A DNA stretch of 64,000 nucleotides from Leifsonia shinshuensis (GCF_014217625.1 NZ_CP043641.1:4278001-4342000), one strand, 5' to 3'; counted from the stretch's first letter, positions 1 through 8,561 are shown. The notes: a model not told the origin generated them from the letters alone. Made by a program: numbers and translations.

Positions 1-5
1 CGCAG

Positions 6-503
6 ATGAAGACACTGGTCCTCAACGCCGGCTACGAGCCCCTCGCGGTCGTCTCCTTCAAGCGCGCCATCGTCCTGGTGATGAATCAGAAGGCGACGGT
101 CCTCGCGAGCGACACGGCCCACCCGGTGTGGAGCATCTCGGGCCGCTACGACCGCCCGTCGGTGATCCTGCTCACCCGCTACGTGCGCATCCCGCACGGC
201 CGCGCGGTGCCGGTCTCCCGACGCGGGGTGCTCCGCCGCGACAGCCACCACTGCGGCTACTGCGGCAAGACGGCGACGACGATCGACCACGTCCTCCCGC
301 GCTCCCGCGGCGGCGCGGACAGCTGGGAGAACCTGGTGGCCTGCTGCCTCCGCTGCAACAACGTGAAGGGCGACCGCACCCCCGCCGAGATGGGCTGGAC
401 GCTGAAGCTCACCCCCCGCGCCCCGCACGACAGCTCCTGGGTGGTCCGCGGAGTGGAAGGCGGCCAGGCGGACTGGCAGGACTACCTCGGCGTCGCGGCC
501 TGA
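6..503 (+). CDS. HNH endonuclease family protein
   Basis: 165-residue protein of the actinobacterial HNH family. An N-terminal segment of about 75 residues is followed by a treble-clef HNH core: zinc-type C83-x2-C86, the DH pair at 94-95, N109 and a second C114-x2-C117. These are the expected metal-binding and catalytic positions, so nuclease activity is plausible, but the substrate is unknown. The start codon lies 5 bases inside the window; its N-terminus (MKTLVLNAGYEPL) is the usual one for this family, so the gene looks complete although its promoter is outside. It ends 34 bp before a tRNA gene. Such genes are chromosomal and widespread in actinobacteria, so I do not assign it to the downstream island. 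Confidence 0.85.
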   Translation: MKTLVLNAGYEPLAVVSFKRAIVLVMNQKATVLASDTAHPVWSISGRYDRPSVILLTRYVRIPHGRAVPVSRRGVLRRDSHHCGYCGKTATTIDHVLPRSRGGADSWENLVACCLRCNNVKGDRTPAEMGWTLKLTPRAPHDSSWVVRGVEGGQADWQDYLGVAA

Positions 504-537
504 GGGCCGGGCGCCCTCGGGTAGTCTGGAAGGGCTG

Positions 538-609
538 GCCTCTGTAGCTCAATGGAAGAGCTGCTCCGTCCTAAGGAGAAGGTTGGGGGTTCGAGTCCCT
601 CCAGGGGCA
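538..609 (+). tRNA. tRNA-Arg (anticodon CCT)
   Basis: A 72-nt cloverleaf can be folded by eye. The acceptor GCCTCTG pairs with CAGGGGC (one G-T pair), the D-stem is GCTC/GAGC, and the T-arm carries GGTTCGAGTCC. The anticodon loop GTCCTAA puts CCT at positions 34-36. The CCA end is not encoded. The AT-richer stretch with integrase remains that follows suggests that its 3' end served as an integration site. Confidence 0.93.
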
Positions 610-1079
610 CTGTACGTCTTTAGCAAGATTGCTGCTCAGAGATGGTTTCTTGGGGCGCAAGGAGCGGCGGTTTTCGTTTTGCCCACAACTTGCCCACACG
701 AACGACGAAAGCTCGAAGAACCTCCCAGCGTCGTAGTGGTCGGGATGCGAGCCTCATGGGAACGCGGGCAGTGTACCCACAGTGCCCCGAACCGGGGTTA
801 TGCGTGGGCACAGCCGGGTAACTTGCCGATTGGCAAATGAGCCAAGGTACATCCGCCTCAGAGCTGAGCGTCGTCGGGGGCGACGCCGAGATACCATCGG
901 CTACCTCCTGTCATAGTCAAGTCCCCAATGCTCGTTGCGTAACCCGAATGGGTGCGTTGCTTGTGCTGGCGATCCACCGCTATCGTTCTAGCGCTGCGTG
1001 TTGCAGTGCAGGAATCCACCATCGACCCAAGGAATCGGAAACCATTTGAACGCACATCGAACGAGAGGAGCCCAACGTT
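610..1079. other. Gene-free stretch downstream of tRNA-Arg
   Basis: About 470 bp without a convincing gene. Open frames here start inside the tRNA or lack a ribosome-binding site, and their codon use is not that of the flanking genes. The sequence is visibly more AT-rich than the chromosome around it. Nothing resembling a tRNA terminator or an intact recombinase site was recognised. A ribosome-binding site (GAGAGGAG) appears near its end, serving the ORF at 1080. Confidence 0.5.
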
Positions 1080-1271
1080 ATGAGCATCACGACGACCGCC
1101 ACCCAGCAGCCCAAGGACTTCGAGCAGCGAGCTCAGGAGTCCTTTTTTGTTGCCCTCTGCGATTGCGATGAGTCTTCATTTGTCTATGGATACGGATGTA
1201 TCCATCCATTTCATCTGGTGACGACGTCGACATCCGGTGCCTCGGCCAAGGACGGGGGTGACCGATCATGA
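1080..1271 (+). CDS. Small hypothetical protein coupled to HerA-like gene
   Basis: 63-codon frame that I do not recognise. In its favour: a good ribosome-binding site (GAGAGGAG) stands about 9 nt before the ATG, and its stop overlaps the next start codon in an ATGA, the usual sign of translational coupling. Against it: the composition changes after roughly residue 20, the product has no visible domain, and the C-terminal half has three Cys in a low-information context. It may be the 5' remnant of a truncated gene whose reading frame now runs into junction DNA. Confidence 0.35.
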   Translation: MSITTTATQQPKDFEQRAQESFFVALCDCDESSFVYGYGCIHPFHLVTTSTSGASAKDGGDRS

Positions 1272-3448
1272 CGTCGGGTCCGATTCGTCCGTGGGTACGC
1301 GTCGCCATTCTTCTTGTAGCAGTCACTTCGCTTGGACTCATCGCTTGGACCAAGACTGGCGAATTCATTCCGAGCGACCCCGCAGACGCATTGCTGCTAC
1401 AGAGCAGCATCCTTCTGGTCGTCCTCGGGTCATTGATTCTGGAGAAGTACTTCACCGCTCCCGGTGATGCGCTCGTGAACTCCTTCACGGCATTGATTAC
1501 GATGCTTCCGCTTTTGCCGTTGCTTGCGTCGGAGTCGCTGGCGATTTGGGGTGTTGTAGCTACGTATCTCGGAGTCGTAATGGCAGCTTCTGCCGCCTGC
1601 CTAACACTCCAGTCTCAGTCCAACCGGACAAGGGGACGGCGCACCATGGCGATTGCTTACCTCATTGCTTCAAGATTTGGTCGAGCACGCGTGGTCTTCT
1701 CCGTTGTGTTCTTGGCCTCTCTCTTCTTTTTCGCCTCAAGTCGTTCGAGTCTTGCCTTGGCGCTGTTGGTCTTCTGGGGGTTGTACCTTGCGATCTGGCC
1801 CCTCGGTATTCCACAGCTGCTCAGTCGGCTTCGTCTAGGTCAAGAGGCGCGTGACAAGTTGGTGGGCCATCTTGATCGCGTTGATAGTCCAAACCTGGCT
1901 AGAGTCGCACTCGCAGCTGCGGGATCGTGGCCGATCGAATCTGAGTCCGTGGTTCTTGCGCATCTTCCCGATGGCTCGAGCCGGTGGTGTGTGCCTCTGT
2001 TTCGCGAGAATCGCAGTGATGGGGTTTGGGCGACCTTTGCCATTTCTGACAGCTTGAGCACAAAGGCCGGTCGTGCCGGCACGCTAGTCATTCCACATGA
2101 CGTGGCGGGACCAAGCCGGTCGGATCTGATTCAGAAACTTACCGGTGGCCTGGCACATGAAGTCGCCGGCGTGGTCCGCGAGTCCTCGACGCTCACTCAT
2201 CTGCGGGTAGAGATCCTTCCAGATCAACTCGTGGGATCTGGGCAAGTGCTAGTTGTCCCCGTCGCTGACGAGCTTGTCTATTTCCAGGTGACTGGAATGG
2301 AGACTTCTGAGGAACCATTTGGTGGCTTGCACTATGGCTCGCAGATTGCGACCGCGGTACAGATCGGTGTGCTGCGAGGAGAGCGATTCCATCGCTTTGA
2401 CTATTTGCCGCCGATGAACGCGTTGGCCTATTTCGCGGCCGTGCCACCGGCCGAAACTGAGGTGGAAGGTCTCTTTCCGCTCGGCGATGTGCCAGGCACG
2501 GGCGTGACGCTTTACGGCAACTTCATTGACCAAATGGAGTCCCACACGGCGATCCTCGGTGCGACCGGTACAGGAAAGACCGAGTTTGCGTTCGACTTGA
2601 TTCGCTATTCGGTTGCGAACGGAGTGAAGGTGATCTGTCTCGACTTGACCTCTCAGTACGCACCACGCCTTGCGGACCTTGCGCCGATAGAGCTTTCGAT
2701 TCCAGGTGCGAAAGCTACCGAACTCGGCGAAAAGCTCTTCGCCGCGGAGACGGGGGCATATGGCGCAGGTGCAGAGAAGAAGATTCTGGCGAGCTTTGCA
2801 AATGGCCTTCGCTCAGATATCCGCATAACGCTGGAGAAGTTCTATCAGGGCGATGGTGGAGCGCTAGGTCTGATCGAGTTGACCGAGATCTCGAACACCA
2901 AAGCGACCCTCTGGATCACAGAAATCTACTTGAGTACATTGCTCGAACTGGCCAAAGAGGGAGCGACGAGCGGCCAAAAGACCCTTGTCGTTGTGGAGGA
3001 GGCGCACACTGTGATGCCGGAGGCGGCCTTTGCGGGCCTAGGAGACTTCGACTCCAAGGGAACCATTGCCAAGATCACGCAGATAGCGCTCCAAGGCCGC
3101 AAATACGGTGTCGGTCTCCTCGTACTTGCTCAACGAACTGCCACGGTCAGCAAGTCGGTACTGACGCAGTGCAATACGGTGATCTCCTTCTCGTGTATCG
3201 ACGACACCAGTATCAACTTTTTGAAGAATGTGTTCGGATCGGCGGTCGCCGAGGGGCTGCCCAGCTTGCCCCGGCTTCGTGCTGTAGCCGAGGGCTCCTG
3301 GATTGAGGCAGAGCTGCCGGTCGCCTTCGATGTTCCCTTTGACGCCCAAAAGGCCGAACGGAAGGACTGGGCATCGCAGCTTGCAGCCGGCGACGCGTTG
3401 GCTAACAGCACGGACGCGAACAACCCTGATCCGGAGACACCGTTCTGA
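1268..3448 (+). CDS. Membrane-anchored HerA-type (DUF87) ATPase
   Basis: 726 residues. The first ~190 contain about six hydrophobic segments in pairs, so the protein should be membrane-anchored. The C-terminal half is a HerA/FtsK-superfamily ATPase: Walker A GATGTGKT at 431-438, Walker B ending VVVEEAH with E577/E578, and the family motif GRKYGVGLLVLAQR followed by a conserved Q-C-N. HerA proteins are hexameric DNA translocases or helicases, often paired with the NurA nuclease and used in repair and anti-phage systems; no nuclease partner is visible here. The start is set by GGGGGTG upstream and the ATGA overlap with the preceding small ORF. Base composition is lower in GC than its neighbours, which suggests acquisition. 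Function in defence is inference from context. Confidence 0.85.
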   Translation: MTSGPIRPWVRVAILLVAVTSLGLIAWTKTGEFIPSDPADALLLQSSILLVVLGSLILEKYFTAPGDALVNSFTALITMLPLLPLLASESLAIWGVVATYLGVVMAASAACLTLQSQSNRTRGRRTMAIAYLIASRFGRARVVFSVVFLASLFFFASSRSSLALALLVFWGLYLAIWPLGIPQLLSRLRLGQEARDKLVGHLDRVDSPNLARVALAAAGSWPIESESVVLAHLPDGSSRWCVPLFRENRSDGVWATFAISDSLSTKAGRAGTLVIPHDVAGPSRSDLIQKLTGGLAHEVAGVVRESSTLTHLRVEILPDQLVGSGQVLVVPVADELVYFQVTGMETSEEPFGGLHYGSQIATAVQIGVLRGERFHRFDYLPPMNALAYFAAVPPAETEVEGLFPLGDVPGTGVTLYGNFIDQMESHTAILGATGTGKTEFAFDLIRYSVANGVKVICLDLTSQYAPRLADLAPIELSIPGAKATELGEKLFAAETGAYGAGAEKKILASFANGLRSDIRITLEKFYQGDGGALGLIELTEISNTKATLWITEIYLSTLLELAKEGATSGQKTLVVVEEAHTVMPEAAFAGLGDFDSKGTIAKITQIALQGRKYGVGLLVLAQRTATVSKSVLTQCNTVISFSCIDDTSINFLKNVFGSAVAEGLPSLPRLRAVAEGSWIEAELPVAFDVPFDAQKAERKDWASQLAAGDALANSTDANNPDPETPF

Positions 3449-3455
3449 GAGTCGG

Positions 3456-3788
3456 TCAAAACGAGCCTTCGTCCATCACGAACTGGTGACTCCGACGGGT
3501 CCTTGCGACATGACCGTCACTCGGTCCACAAGCTCCCCCGGCTTTCCGACAGAACCCGTTCGTTGAGGCGATCAGCGACTGAGCCGAGGTCATCTTCAAA
3601 AGGTCGGCGTAAATATCGAGCGTCATCGCAGCCGACTTGTGCCCGAGCATGCGCTGGAGCGCTTTGACGTTGGCGCCGGCGCTCACGGCCAGGCTCGCGG
3701 CGGTATGTTTCAGGTCGTGCTGAGTCATGTGCTCGAGTCCGGCATCGCGCAGCGCGGCGATGCCCGGCCTCCTGCCCGATACCTGCAC
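3456..3788 (-). pseudogene. C-terminal remnant of a tyrosine recombinase/integrase
   Basis: A stretch of about 50 residues (HDLKHTAASLAVSAGANV, LQRMLGHKSAAMTLDIYADL) is the box-II region of actinophage-type tyrosine integrases, including the catalytic LGHxS and the terminal Y. The N-terminal and core-binding parts are missing: the frame opens at a residue that corresponds to mid-catalytic domain. The normally invariant Arg of H-x-x-R reads Lys. After the tyrosine the sequence no longer matches the family, consistent with a frameshift. It faces the HerA-type gene across 7 bp. I read it as the decayed integrase of the island next to tRNA-Arg. Confidence 0.8.
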
Positions 3789-3892
3789 TTACGCAAATAC
3801 CGGTGTACCGTGTCGGCAGAGAATCCGTTCCGGCGGTCTGCCGGTGGCCCAGCGGGCTGCTCGGGAGCGCGGTGTGAGGTGAGGGGACGCTG

Positions 3893-4165
3893 ATGTCATC
3901 GCCTGAAGTTCCGACACGGGGGCCTGCGCGCCCTCTGCCCTATGTGATCTCGGGTGTGCTGCTCGTGATCGCGATCGTGTTGCCCCTGGTGGTGCCGATC
4001 TATGCACGAAGCGAGCCCGCGCTCGCCGGCATCCCCTTCTTCTACTGGTATCAGATGCTGTGGGTGCTGATCGACTCCGGGCTGCTCTGGATCTGCTACG
4101 CCCTGATCGTCCGTGAGGATCGGCGACGCCGGGCAGCGGTCCGGCCCCCGGAGGTGGACGAATGA
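3893..4165 (+). CDS. DUF3311 small membrane protein, MctP partner
   Basis: 90 residues with two transmembrane segments (about 17-38 and 50-70) and a charged, Arg-rich cytoplasmic tail. DUF3311 proteins are the small companions of sodium/solute symporters and probably act as an accessory subunit. The stop overlaps the ATG of the symporter gene (ATGA), so the two are translationally coupled. A GAGGGGA stretch 5 nt before the ATG is a good ribosome-binding site. The promoter must lie in 3789-3892, next to the integrase remnant. Confidence 0.88.
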   Translation: MSSPEVPTRGPARPLPYVISGVLLVIAIVLPLVVPIYARSEPALAGIPFFYWYQMLWVLIDSGLLWICYALIVREDRRRRAAVRPPEVDE

Positions 4166-5853
4166 TCGCCGCGGCAGGGTCGGGCGCCCGGCCCGTGGAC
4201 GGTGTGGCGCTCACCGTCGTCATCATCATCTTCGTGATCGTCGCGATCATGGGGTTCGTCGCGGCGCGCTGGCGGATCACCCCGGAAGAGCGCGGCCTGC
4301 GCACCCTCGACCAATGGGGTCTCGGCGGCCGCGGGTTCGGGAGCTGGATCACCTGGTTCCTGCTCGGCGGCGACCTCTACACGGCGTACACGTTCATCGC
4401 GGTTCCGGCGGCCATGTGGAGCACGGGCGCGGTCAGCGGCTTCTTCGCCGTTCCGTATACGGTCGTGCTCTACCCGATCGTCTTCCTGCTGATGGCACGG
4501 CTCTGGTCGGTCTCGCACCGCCACGGCTACGTCACGCCCGCGGACTTCGTCGGGGGACGCTACGGGAGCAAGACGCTCTCGACAGCCATCGCCGTGACGG
4601 GCATCGTCGCGACGATGCCGTACATCGCCCTCCAGCTGGTGGGCATCAAAGCGGTGCTCACGGTCCTCGGGCTCGGCAGCGGCGCCAACGCCTTCACCCA
4701 GGACCTTCCGCTGATCATCGCGTTCGTCGTCCTCGCCGCGTACACGTATACCGCCGGTCTGCGCGCGCCGGCGGCGATCGCGGTGGTCAAAGACCTCCTG
4801 ATCTACATCGCCGTCATCGTCGCGATCATCTGGCTGCCCACCCAGTTCGGCGGATGGGACGGGATCTTCAAGGCCGCCACCACGAAGATGACGGCGATCA
4901 ACCCGGCGACGAACCTCCCTGTCGGCTCTGTGATCCCCGGGGCCGCGAGCTTCAACGCGTACTGGACCCTCGCGCTCGGGTCGGCCATGGCGCTGTTCAT
5001 GTACCCGCACTCGGTGACCGGTGTGCTGGCGACGAAGAGCCGCAACACGATCCGGCGCAACGCGGTGGTGCTGCCGATCTATTCGCTCATGCTCGGATTC
5101 CTCGCGCTCCTCGGGTACGTGGCCATCAAGGCGGGCACGAAGCCGATCGGATTCGACGGGGTGGTCAACCCCCAGCTCGTGGTGCCGCAGCTCTTCATCG
5201 ACAACTTCCCGTCGTGGTTCGCCGGTGTGGCGCTCGCCGCCATCGCCGTCGGCGCCCTGGTGCCTGCGGCGATCATGTCGATCGCCGCCTCCAACCTGTT
5301 CACGCGCAACATCTACCGGGACCTGTTCAAGCCGGACGCGTCCCCCGAGCACGAAGCGAAGGTGTCGAAGTTCGTCTCCCTCGTGGTGAAGTTCGGCGCC
5401 CTGCTGTTCGTGATCCTGATGGACCAGTCGGCGGCGATCAACATGCAGCTGCTCGGCGGCGTCTGGATCCTTCAGACCTTCCCGGCGATCGTGGCCGGCC
5501 TGTACACGCGGTGGTTCCACCGCTGGGCGCTGTTCGCCGGCTGGGCGGTCGGCATCCTCTACGGAACGATCGCCGCGTACAACGTGGTGAACCCGGTGAC
5601 GCACGCGCACTTCGGCGGGTCGATCGCCCCGTTCCCGTTCACGACCACGCCGGTCTACATCGCCATCTCGGCGTTCGTCATCAACGCGATCGTCTCCGTG
5701 GTCCTGACCCTGATCTTCCGAGCGGTCCGGGTGCCGGACGGCGTCGACCGCACGACGCACGCCGACTACGGCGCGGACGAGGGCGATCCCAAGGTCGTCG
5801 AGGTGCTCGAGCCGTACGAGGAGACCCTGGACGACGCGAGCCTCGACCGGTGA
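4162..5853 (+). CDS. mctP: Monocarboxylate uptake permease, SSS family
   Basis: 563-residue sodium:solute symporter with about 13 hydrophobic segments. It closely follows the MctP branch, which takes up lactate, pyruvate, acetate and other short monocarboxylates in rhizobia and actinobacteria: the N-terminus (ALTVVIIIFVIVAIMGFVAA), the YGSKTLSTAIAVTGIVATMP region and the acidic C-terminal tail are typical. Pairing with DUF3311 supports the assignment. The cell also carries an L-lactate dehydrogenase (38990) and a pyruvate-oxidase-like enzyme (20099) in this window, so lactate/pyruvate is a reasonable substrate. The exact substrate cannot be read from sequence. Confidence 0.9.
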   Translation: MIAAAGSGARPVDGVALTVVIIIFVIVAIMGFVAARWRITPEERGLRTLDQWGLGGRGFGSWITWFLLGGDLYTAYTFIAVPAAMWSTGAVSGFFAVPYTVVLYPIVFLLMARLWSVSHRHGYVTPADFVGGRYGSKTLSTAIAVTGIVATMPYIALQLVGIKAVLTVLGLGSGANAFTQDLPLIIAFVVLAAYTYTAGLRAPAAIAVVKDLLIYIAVIVAIIWLPTQFGGWDGIFKAATTKMTAINPATNLPVGSVIPGAASFNAYWTLALGSAMALFMYPHSVTGVLATKSRNTIRRNAVVLPIYSLMLGFLALLGYVAIKAGTKPIGFDGVVNPQLVVPQLFIDNFPSWFAGVALAAIAVGALVPAAIMSIAASNLFTRNIYRDLFKPDASPEHEAKVSKFVSLVVKFGALLFVILMDQSAAINMQLLGGVWILQTFPAIVAGLYTRWFHRWALFAGWAVGILYGTIAAYNVVNPVTHAHFGGSIAPFPFTTTPVYIAISAFVINAIVSVVLTLIFRAVRVPDGVDRTTHADYGADEGDPKVVEVLEPYEETLDDASLDR

Positions 5854-5872
5854 GGTCCCGGCTCCAGCACCG

Positions 5873-6433
5873 TCACCCGCGCGGCCGGAACCGCAGCACC
5901 GTCACCCCCGACCCGAAGTCCTGACGCTCGACCGGCTCGAGCTCGATCCGCTCGTGCAACCCGGCGAGCAGCGTCGGGCCGTACCCGGCGATGACCGGCT
6001 GCACGACGAACACGTACTCGTCGATCAGCCCCAGGTCGGCCAGCGCGAGGGGGAGGGTCACGCCGCCCACGAACAGACCCTCGCCCGGCTCCCGCTTGAG
6101 CTGTTCGACGGACTGCCGGAGGTCGCCGCGGAGCAGTTCGGCGTTCCAGTCGACCTCGTCGAGCGTGTTCGAGACGACGTACTTCTTCGCGCCGTCGATG
6201 GCCTCCGCGAACGGGAGCTGGGTCTGGTCCATCCACTCCGGCCAGACGCCCGTGGCCGGCCGCCGCCACGCCTCTTCCATCATTCCGTAGGTGACCCGGC
6301 CGAAGATCAGGGCGTCGGCCCGCGCCATTTCGTCGGCCCAGAACCGCATCGACTCCTCGTCGGGCGGGAGGCCCGCCTCGTGGTGTACGCAGCCGTCGAG
6401 CGTGACGTTGATGGAGTAGCGGAGCGGTCTCAT
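5873..6433 (-). CDS. Dihydrofolate reductase family (RibD C-terminal domain) protein
   Basis: 186 residues of the RibD_C/DHFR-like fold widespread in actinobacteria. Seen are the N-terminal strand MRPLRYSINVTLDGCVHH, the D-A-L-I-F-G-R-x-T-Y nucleotide-fold motif near residues 36-45, and the G-G-V-T-L-P segment near 142-147 that belongs to the NADPH-binding half. Members reduce deazaflavin or pterin-type substrates in a few cases, but most are uncharacterised. Convergent with mctP, 19 bp apart, with no clear terminator between them. It is not the folate-pathway DHFR (FolA). Confidence 0.82.
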   Translation of the reverse strand: MRPLRYSINVTLDGCVHHEAGLPPDEESMRFWADEMARADALIFGRVTYGMMEEAWRRPATGVWPEWMDQTQLPFAEAIDGAKKYVVSNTLDEVDWNAELLRGDLRQSVEQLKREPGEGLFVGGVTLPLALADLGLIDEYVFVVQPVIAGYGPTLLAGLHERIELEPVERQDFGSGVTVLRFRPRG

Positions 6434-6524
6434 CTCGTGCTCTCCCTCGATGAGCGTGGCGGATCGGACCTCCTCAAACTACCGTCGGCGGTCGCCCGGC
6501 ACAGGGGTGGGTTAGCATTTCGGG

Positions 6525-6752
6525 ATGACGAAGCGTGCTCCTGTCGAAGACGTCCCGATCGGGGGTGACGTCATCCGCCTCGGGCAGTTCCTGAAGTTCG
6601 CCGGGCTCCTCGACTCCGGTGGGAACGTCAAAGAGGCCATCCTGGACGGCTACGTGACCGTGAACGGCGAGGTCGATCGCCGCCGCGGACGTCAGCTGCA
6701 GCTCGGCGACGTCGTCACGTTCGAGGGGCGCAGCGTCCGCGTCTGCCCGTGA
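6525..6752 (+). CDS. S4-domain RNA-binding protein (YbcJ-like)
   Basis: 75 residues that are almost entirely one S4 RNA-binding domain: I-R-L-G-Q-F-L-K-F-A-G, then G-x-V-K-x-x-I-x-x-G-x-V-x-V-N-G and the Arg-rich turn before L-x-x-G-D-V-V. Such minimal S4 proteins bind structured RNA and are ribosome- or tRNA-associated; the target here is unknown. There is no Shine-Dalgarno. A TAGCAT box ends exactly 6 nt before the ATG, so the mRNA is probably leaderless. It converges with the DUF1990 gene 15 bp downstream. Confidence 0.88.
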   Translation: MTKRAPVEDVPIGGDVIRLGQFLKFAGLLDSGGNVKEAILDGYVTVNGEVDRRRGRQLQLGDVVTFEGRSVRVCP

Positions 6753-6767
6753 GGCGAGCCCGCCAGG

Positions 6768-7247
6768 TCAGCGGAGCGCGCGGAGGTAACGGCGTCGCGC
6801 CACGACCTGGGCGACACGGAGCAGCGGATGCAGGATCCGCCACGGCTGCCGCGACGCAGGCCGCGTGAGCGAGCGCACGGTGAGCACGATGTCGCCGTCC
6901 GCGGTGTCGCGGTGCACCACGAACGCCTCCTCGCCCTCGACCGGGTGGCCGGGCAGGGTTCGGTACGCGAAGCCGACACGGTCGTCCTGCTCCACGACGG
7001 CGACGACCTCGACCGGCTCCACGACGGTCACCCCGAGCACGCGCACGCGGATCCGCTCCCGCCGCCCCACGCGCACCGGAGCGTGGGAGTCGACCAGGAA
7101 ACCGCTGCGCGTCTTCACCCGCCAGCGCAGGACGTCGCCCGCAGCGCGACGCCAGGCGTCGTCGCCGCGGCCGACGACCGCGGACAGCTCCGAACGGCGG
7201 AACGTCCGGTCGCTCGGAGCCCAGACCGGCGCTTCGGGCATCGTCAC
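6768..7247 (-). CDS. DUF1990 family protein
   Basis: 159 residues covering a full DUF1990 domain: R-T-F-R-R-S-E near residue 14-20, W-R-V-K-T-R-S-G-F at 42-50, the G-Y/F-A-Y-x-T-L-x-G-H-x-x-x-G-E-E-A-F signature at about 92-109 and a C-terminal R-R-Y-L-x-A-L-R. The fold is probably a hydrophobic-ligand-binding barrel, but biochemical function is unknown. It lies 21 bp upstream of the SixA-type phosphatase gene in the same orientation, so the two may share a transcript. Confidence 0.85.
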   Translation of the reverse strand: MTMPEAPVWAPSDRTFRRSELSAVVGRGDDAWRRAAGDVLRWRVKTRSGFLVDSHAPVRVGRRERIRVRVLGVTVVEPVEVVAVVEQDDRVGFAYRTLPGHPVEGEEAFVVHRDTADGDIVLTVRSLTRPASRQPWRILHPLLRVAQVVARRRYLRALR

Positions 7248-7268
7248 GATCTGCTCGCCGTCATCGCC

Positions 7269-7763
7269 TCAGTCCTGCCCCTCCGAGCGCCCGGCGAAAC
7301 GGAGCACCGCCGTCGCGCCGTCGACCGAGGACCACGGAGCCTCCACGGCGAACTGAGCGATGCCGGAGGTGCGCATGATCATGTCTTCGCCGGCGAGAAG
7401 CGACGCCAGCTGCTCCATGCCGGGGTTGTGGCCGACCAGGGCCAGCGTACGGACGTCGTCGGGGATCTCGTGCACGATGTCGAGCAGCGTGGCAAGGGAT
7501 GCCGCGTAGACCCGGTCGTCATAGCGCGCGGGCGGCGCGGGCGTGAGCTCGGCCGACGCGAGCTCCCAGGTCTCGCGGGCGCGACGTGCCGGGGAGACGA
7601 TGGCCAGGTCGATCGGATCCGCGTGGCCGGCGAGCCACCGCCCCGCGAGGGGAGCCTGCGTCCGGCCGCGCTGGGCCAGCGGGCGGTCGATGTCCGCGAC
7701 GGAGCCCGACCAGTCCGACTTGGCGTGGCGGAGCAGGAGGAGGGTGCGCTCGATCGTTGTCAC
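7269..7763 (-). CDS. SixA-type histidine phosphatase
   Basis: 164 residues starting at GTG (7763). It is a histidine phosphatase: the LLLRHAKSDW motif holds the phospho-accepting His of the RHG box, the SPARRARETWE stretch the second Arg, and LVGHNPGM the second catalytic His. Short single-domain members act like E. coli SixA, removing phosphate from phosphohistidine proteins or small substrates. The longer open frame upstream is an antisense shadow of the methyltransferase. It lies 29 bp after the methyltransferase gene, so four minus-strand genes (9428 to 6768) may be co-transcribed. Confidence 0.87.
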   Translation of the reverse strand: MTTIERTLLLLRHAKSDWSGSVADIDRPLAQRGRTQAPLAGRWLAGHADPIDLAIVSPARRARETWELASAELTPAPPARYDDRVYAASLATLLDIVHEIPDDVRTLALVGHNPGMEQLASLLAGEDMIMRTSGIAQFAVEAPWSSVDGATAVLRFAGRSEGQD

Positions 7764-7792
7764 GCTGCCAGTGTGCCCCACCGGCGCGTCGT

Positions 7793-8548
7793 TCACGAGC
7801 GCCGGGCGAGCAGCACGGTCGTCGTGACCTCCTCGACCAGGTCCTCCCCGGCGAGCGGGCGCAGCAGGTCGCGAAGCTCGTCCATCCTCGTCAGCTGCTC
7901 GGCGCCCAGCGCGCTTCCGAGGTGCCCGAGCACCCAGTCGAGCGTGACGTGGTGGGCCGCCTGCCAGGTCAGCACCTCGGCGCCGAGACCGAGGGAGGCC
8001 GCCGTCTCGCGGCGCTCGTCGAGGGCCGGGCGGTCGGTCCGGCAGTTGCCGGTCACGGGGCCGTAGAGCGACTCCAGGGCCGACCGGACGGTTCGCTGCC
8101 ACGGGGCGGGGCCGAGCCAGAGCGGTGGGCCCTGCGTGACGACCGCGATCGCGCCCCCCGGACGCAGCAGCGCGGCTGCCGCGCCCAGCGTCGCGCGTTC
8201 GTCCATCCAGTGCAGAGCGTTGCCGATCGTCACCAGGCCGATCGGGGCGGCGAACGGGATGGCGAGCACGGGGAGATCGCTGTCGTCGCCGAGGACGCAC
8301 ACGACGCGCTCGGCGTGGCGGGCGCGCAGGCCGGCGAGCATGTCGGGTTCGGGGTCGATCGCGACCACGGCGGCGCAGTGCGGCGCGAGCGGGGCCGCGA
8401 GCTGGCCGGTGCCGCAGCCGAGGTCCACGGCGACGTCGGTCGCGCGCAGGCCGGCCGCTGCGACGAGGCGGTCGGTCTGGTCGGCGGGGAGGTCGCGCCG
8501 GAACTCCGCGTAGTACTGGGCGGTGGTCCCGGCGAAGTCGCTTCTCAC
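7793..8548 (-). CDS. Class I SAM-dependent methyltransferase
   Basis: 251 residues. The SAM-binding motif I is VDLGCGTGQLA (about residues 37-47), motif II ends with the acidic AIDPEPDM, and motif III/IV (IGNALHWMDE) resembles the trans-aconitate methyltransferase/UbiE-like group, where the HWM/HWV stretch is typical. The methyl acceptor is unknown. It is 13 bp downstream of the alpha/beta hydrolase gene and 29 bp upstream of the phosphatase gene on the same strand. Confidence 0.87.
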   Translation of the reverse strand: MRSDFAGTTAQYYAEFRRDLPADQTDRLVAAAGLRATDVAVDLGCGTGQLAAPLAPHCAAVVAIDPEPDMLAGLRARHAERVVCVLGDDSDLPVLAIPFAAPIGLVTIGNALHWMDERATLGAAAALLRPGGAIAVVTQGPPLWLGPAPWQRTVRSALESLYGPVTGNCRTDRPALDERRETAASLGLGAEVLTWQAAHHVTLDWVLGHLGSALGAEQLTRMDELRDLLRPLAGEDLVEEVTTTVLLARRS

Positions 8549-8561
8549 GACGCGTCGCTTT

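Noticed and set aside
583..1049. Two overlapping small plus-strand frames behind tRNA-Arg
   Set aside because: The first starts inside the tRNA. Neither has a ribosome-binding site, typical codon usage or a recognisable domain.
3789..3892. A right-hand attachment repeat of the tRNA-Arg 3' end
   Set aside because: No stretch matching GGTTCGAGTCCCTCCAGG was found, so the island boundary cannot be set from direct repeats.
4096..5760. 554-codon minus-strand frame opposite mctP
   Set aside because: Antisense shadow with Arg/Asp/His blocks; no protein family or regulatory signal.
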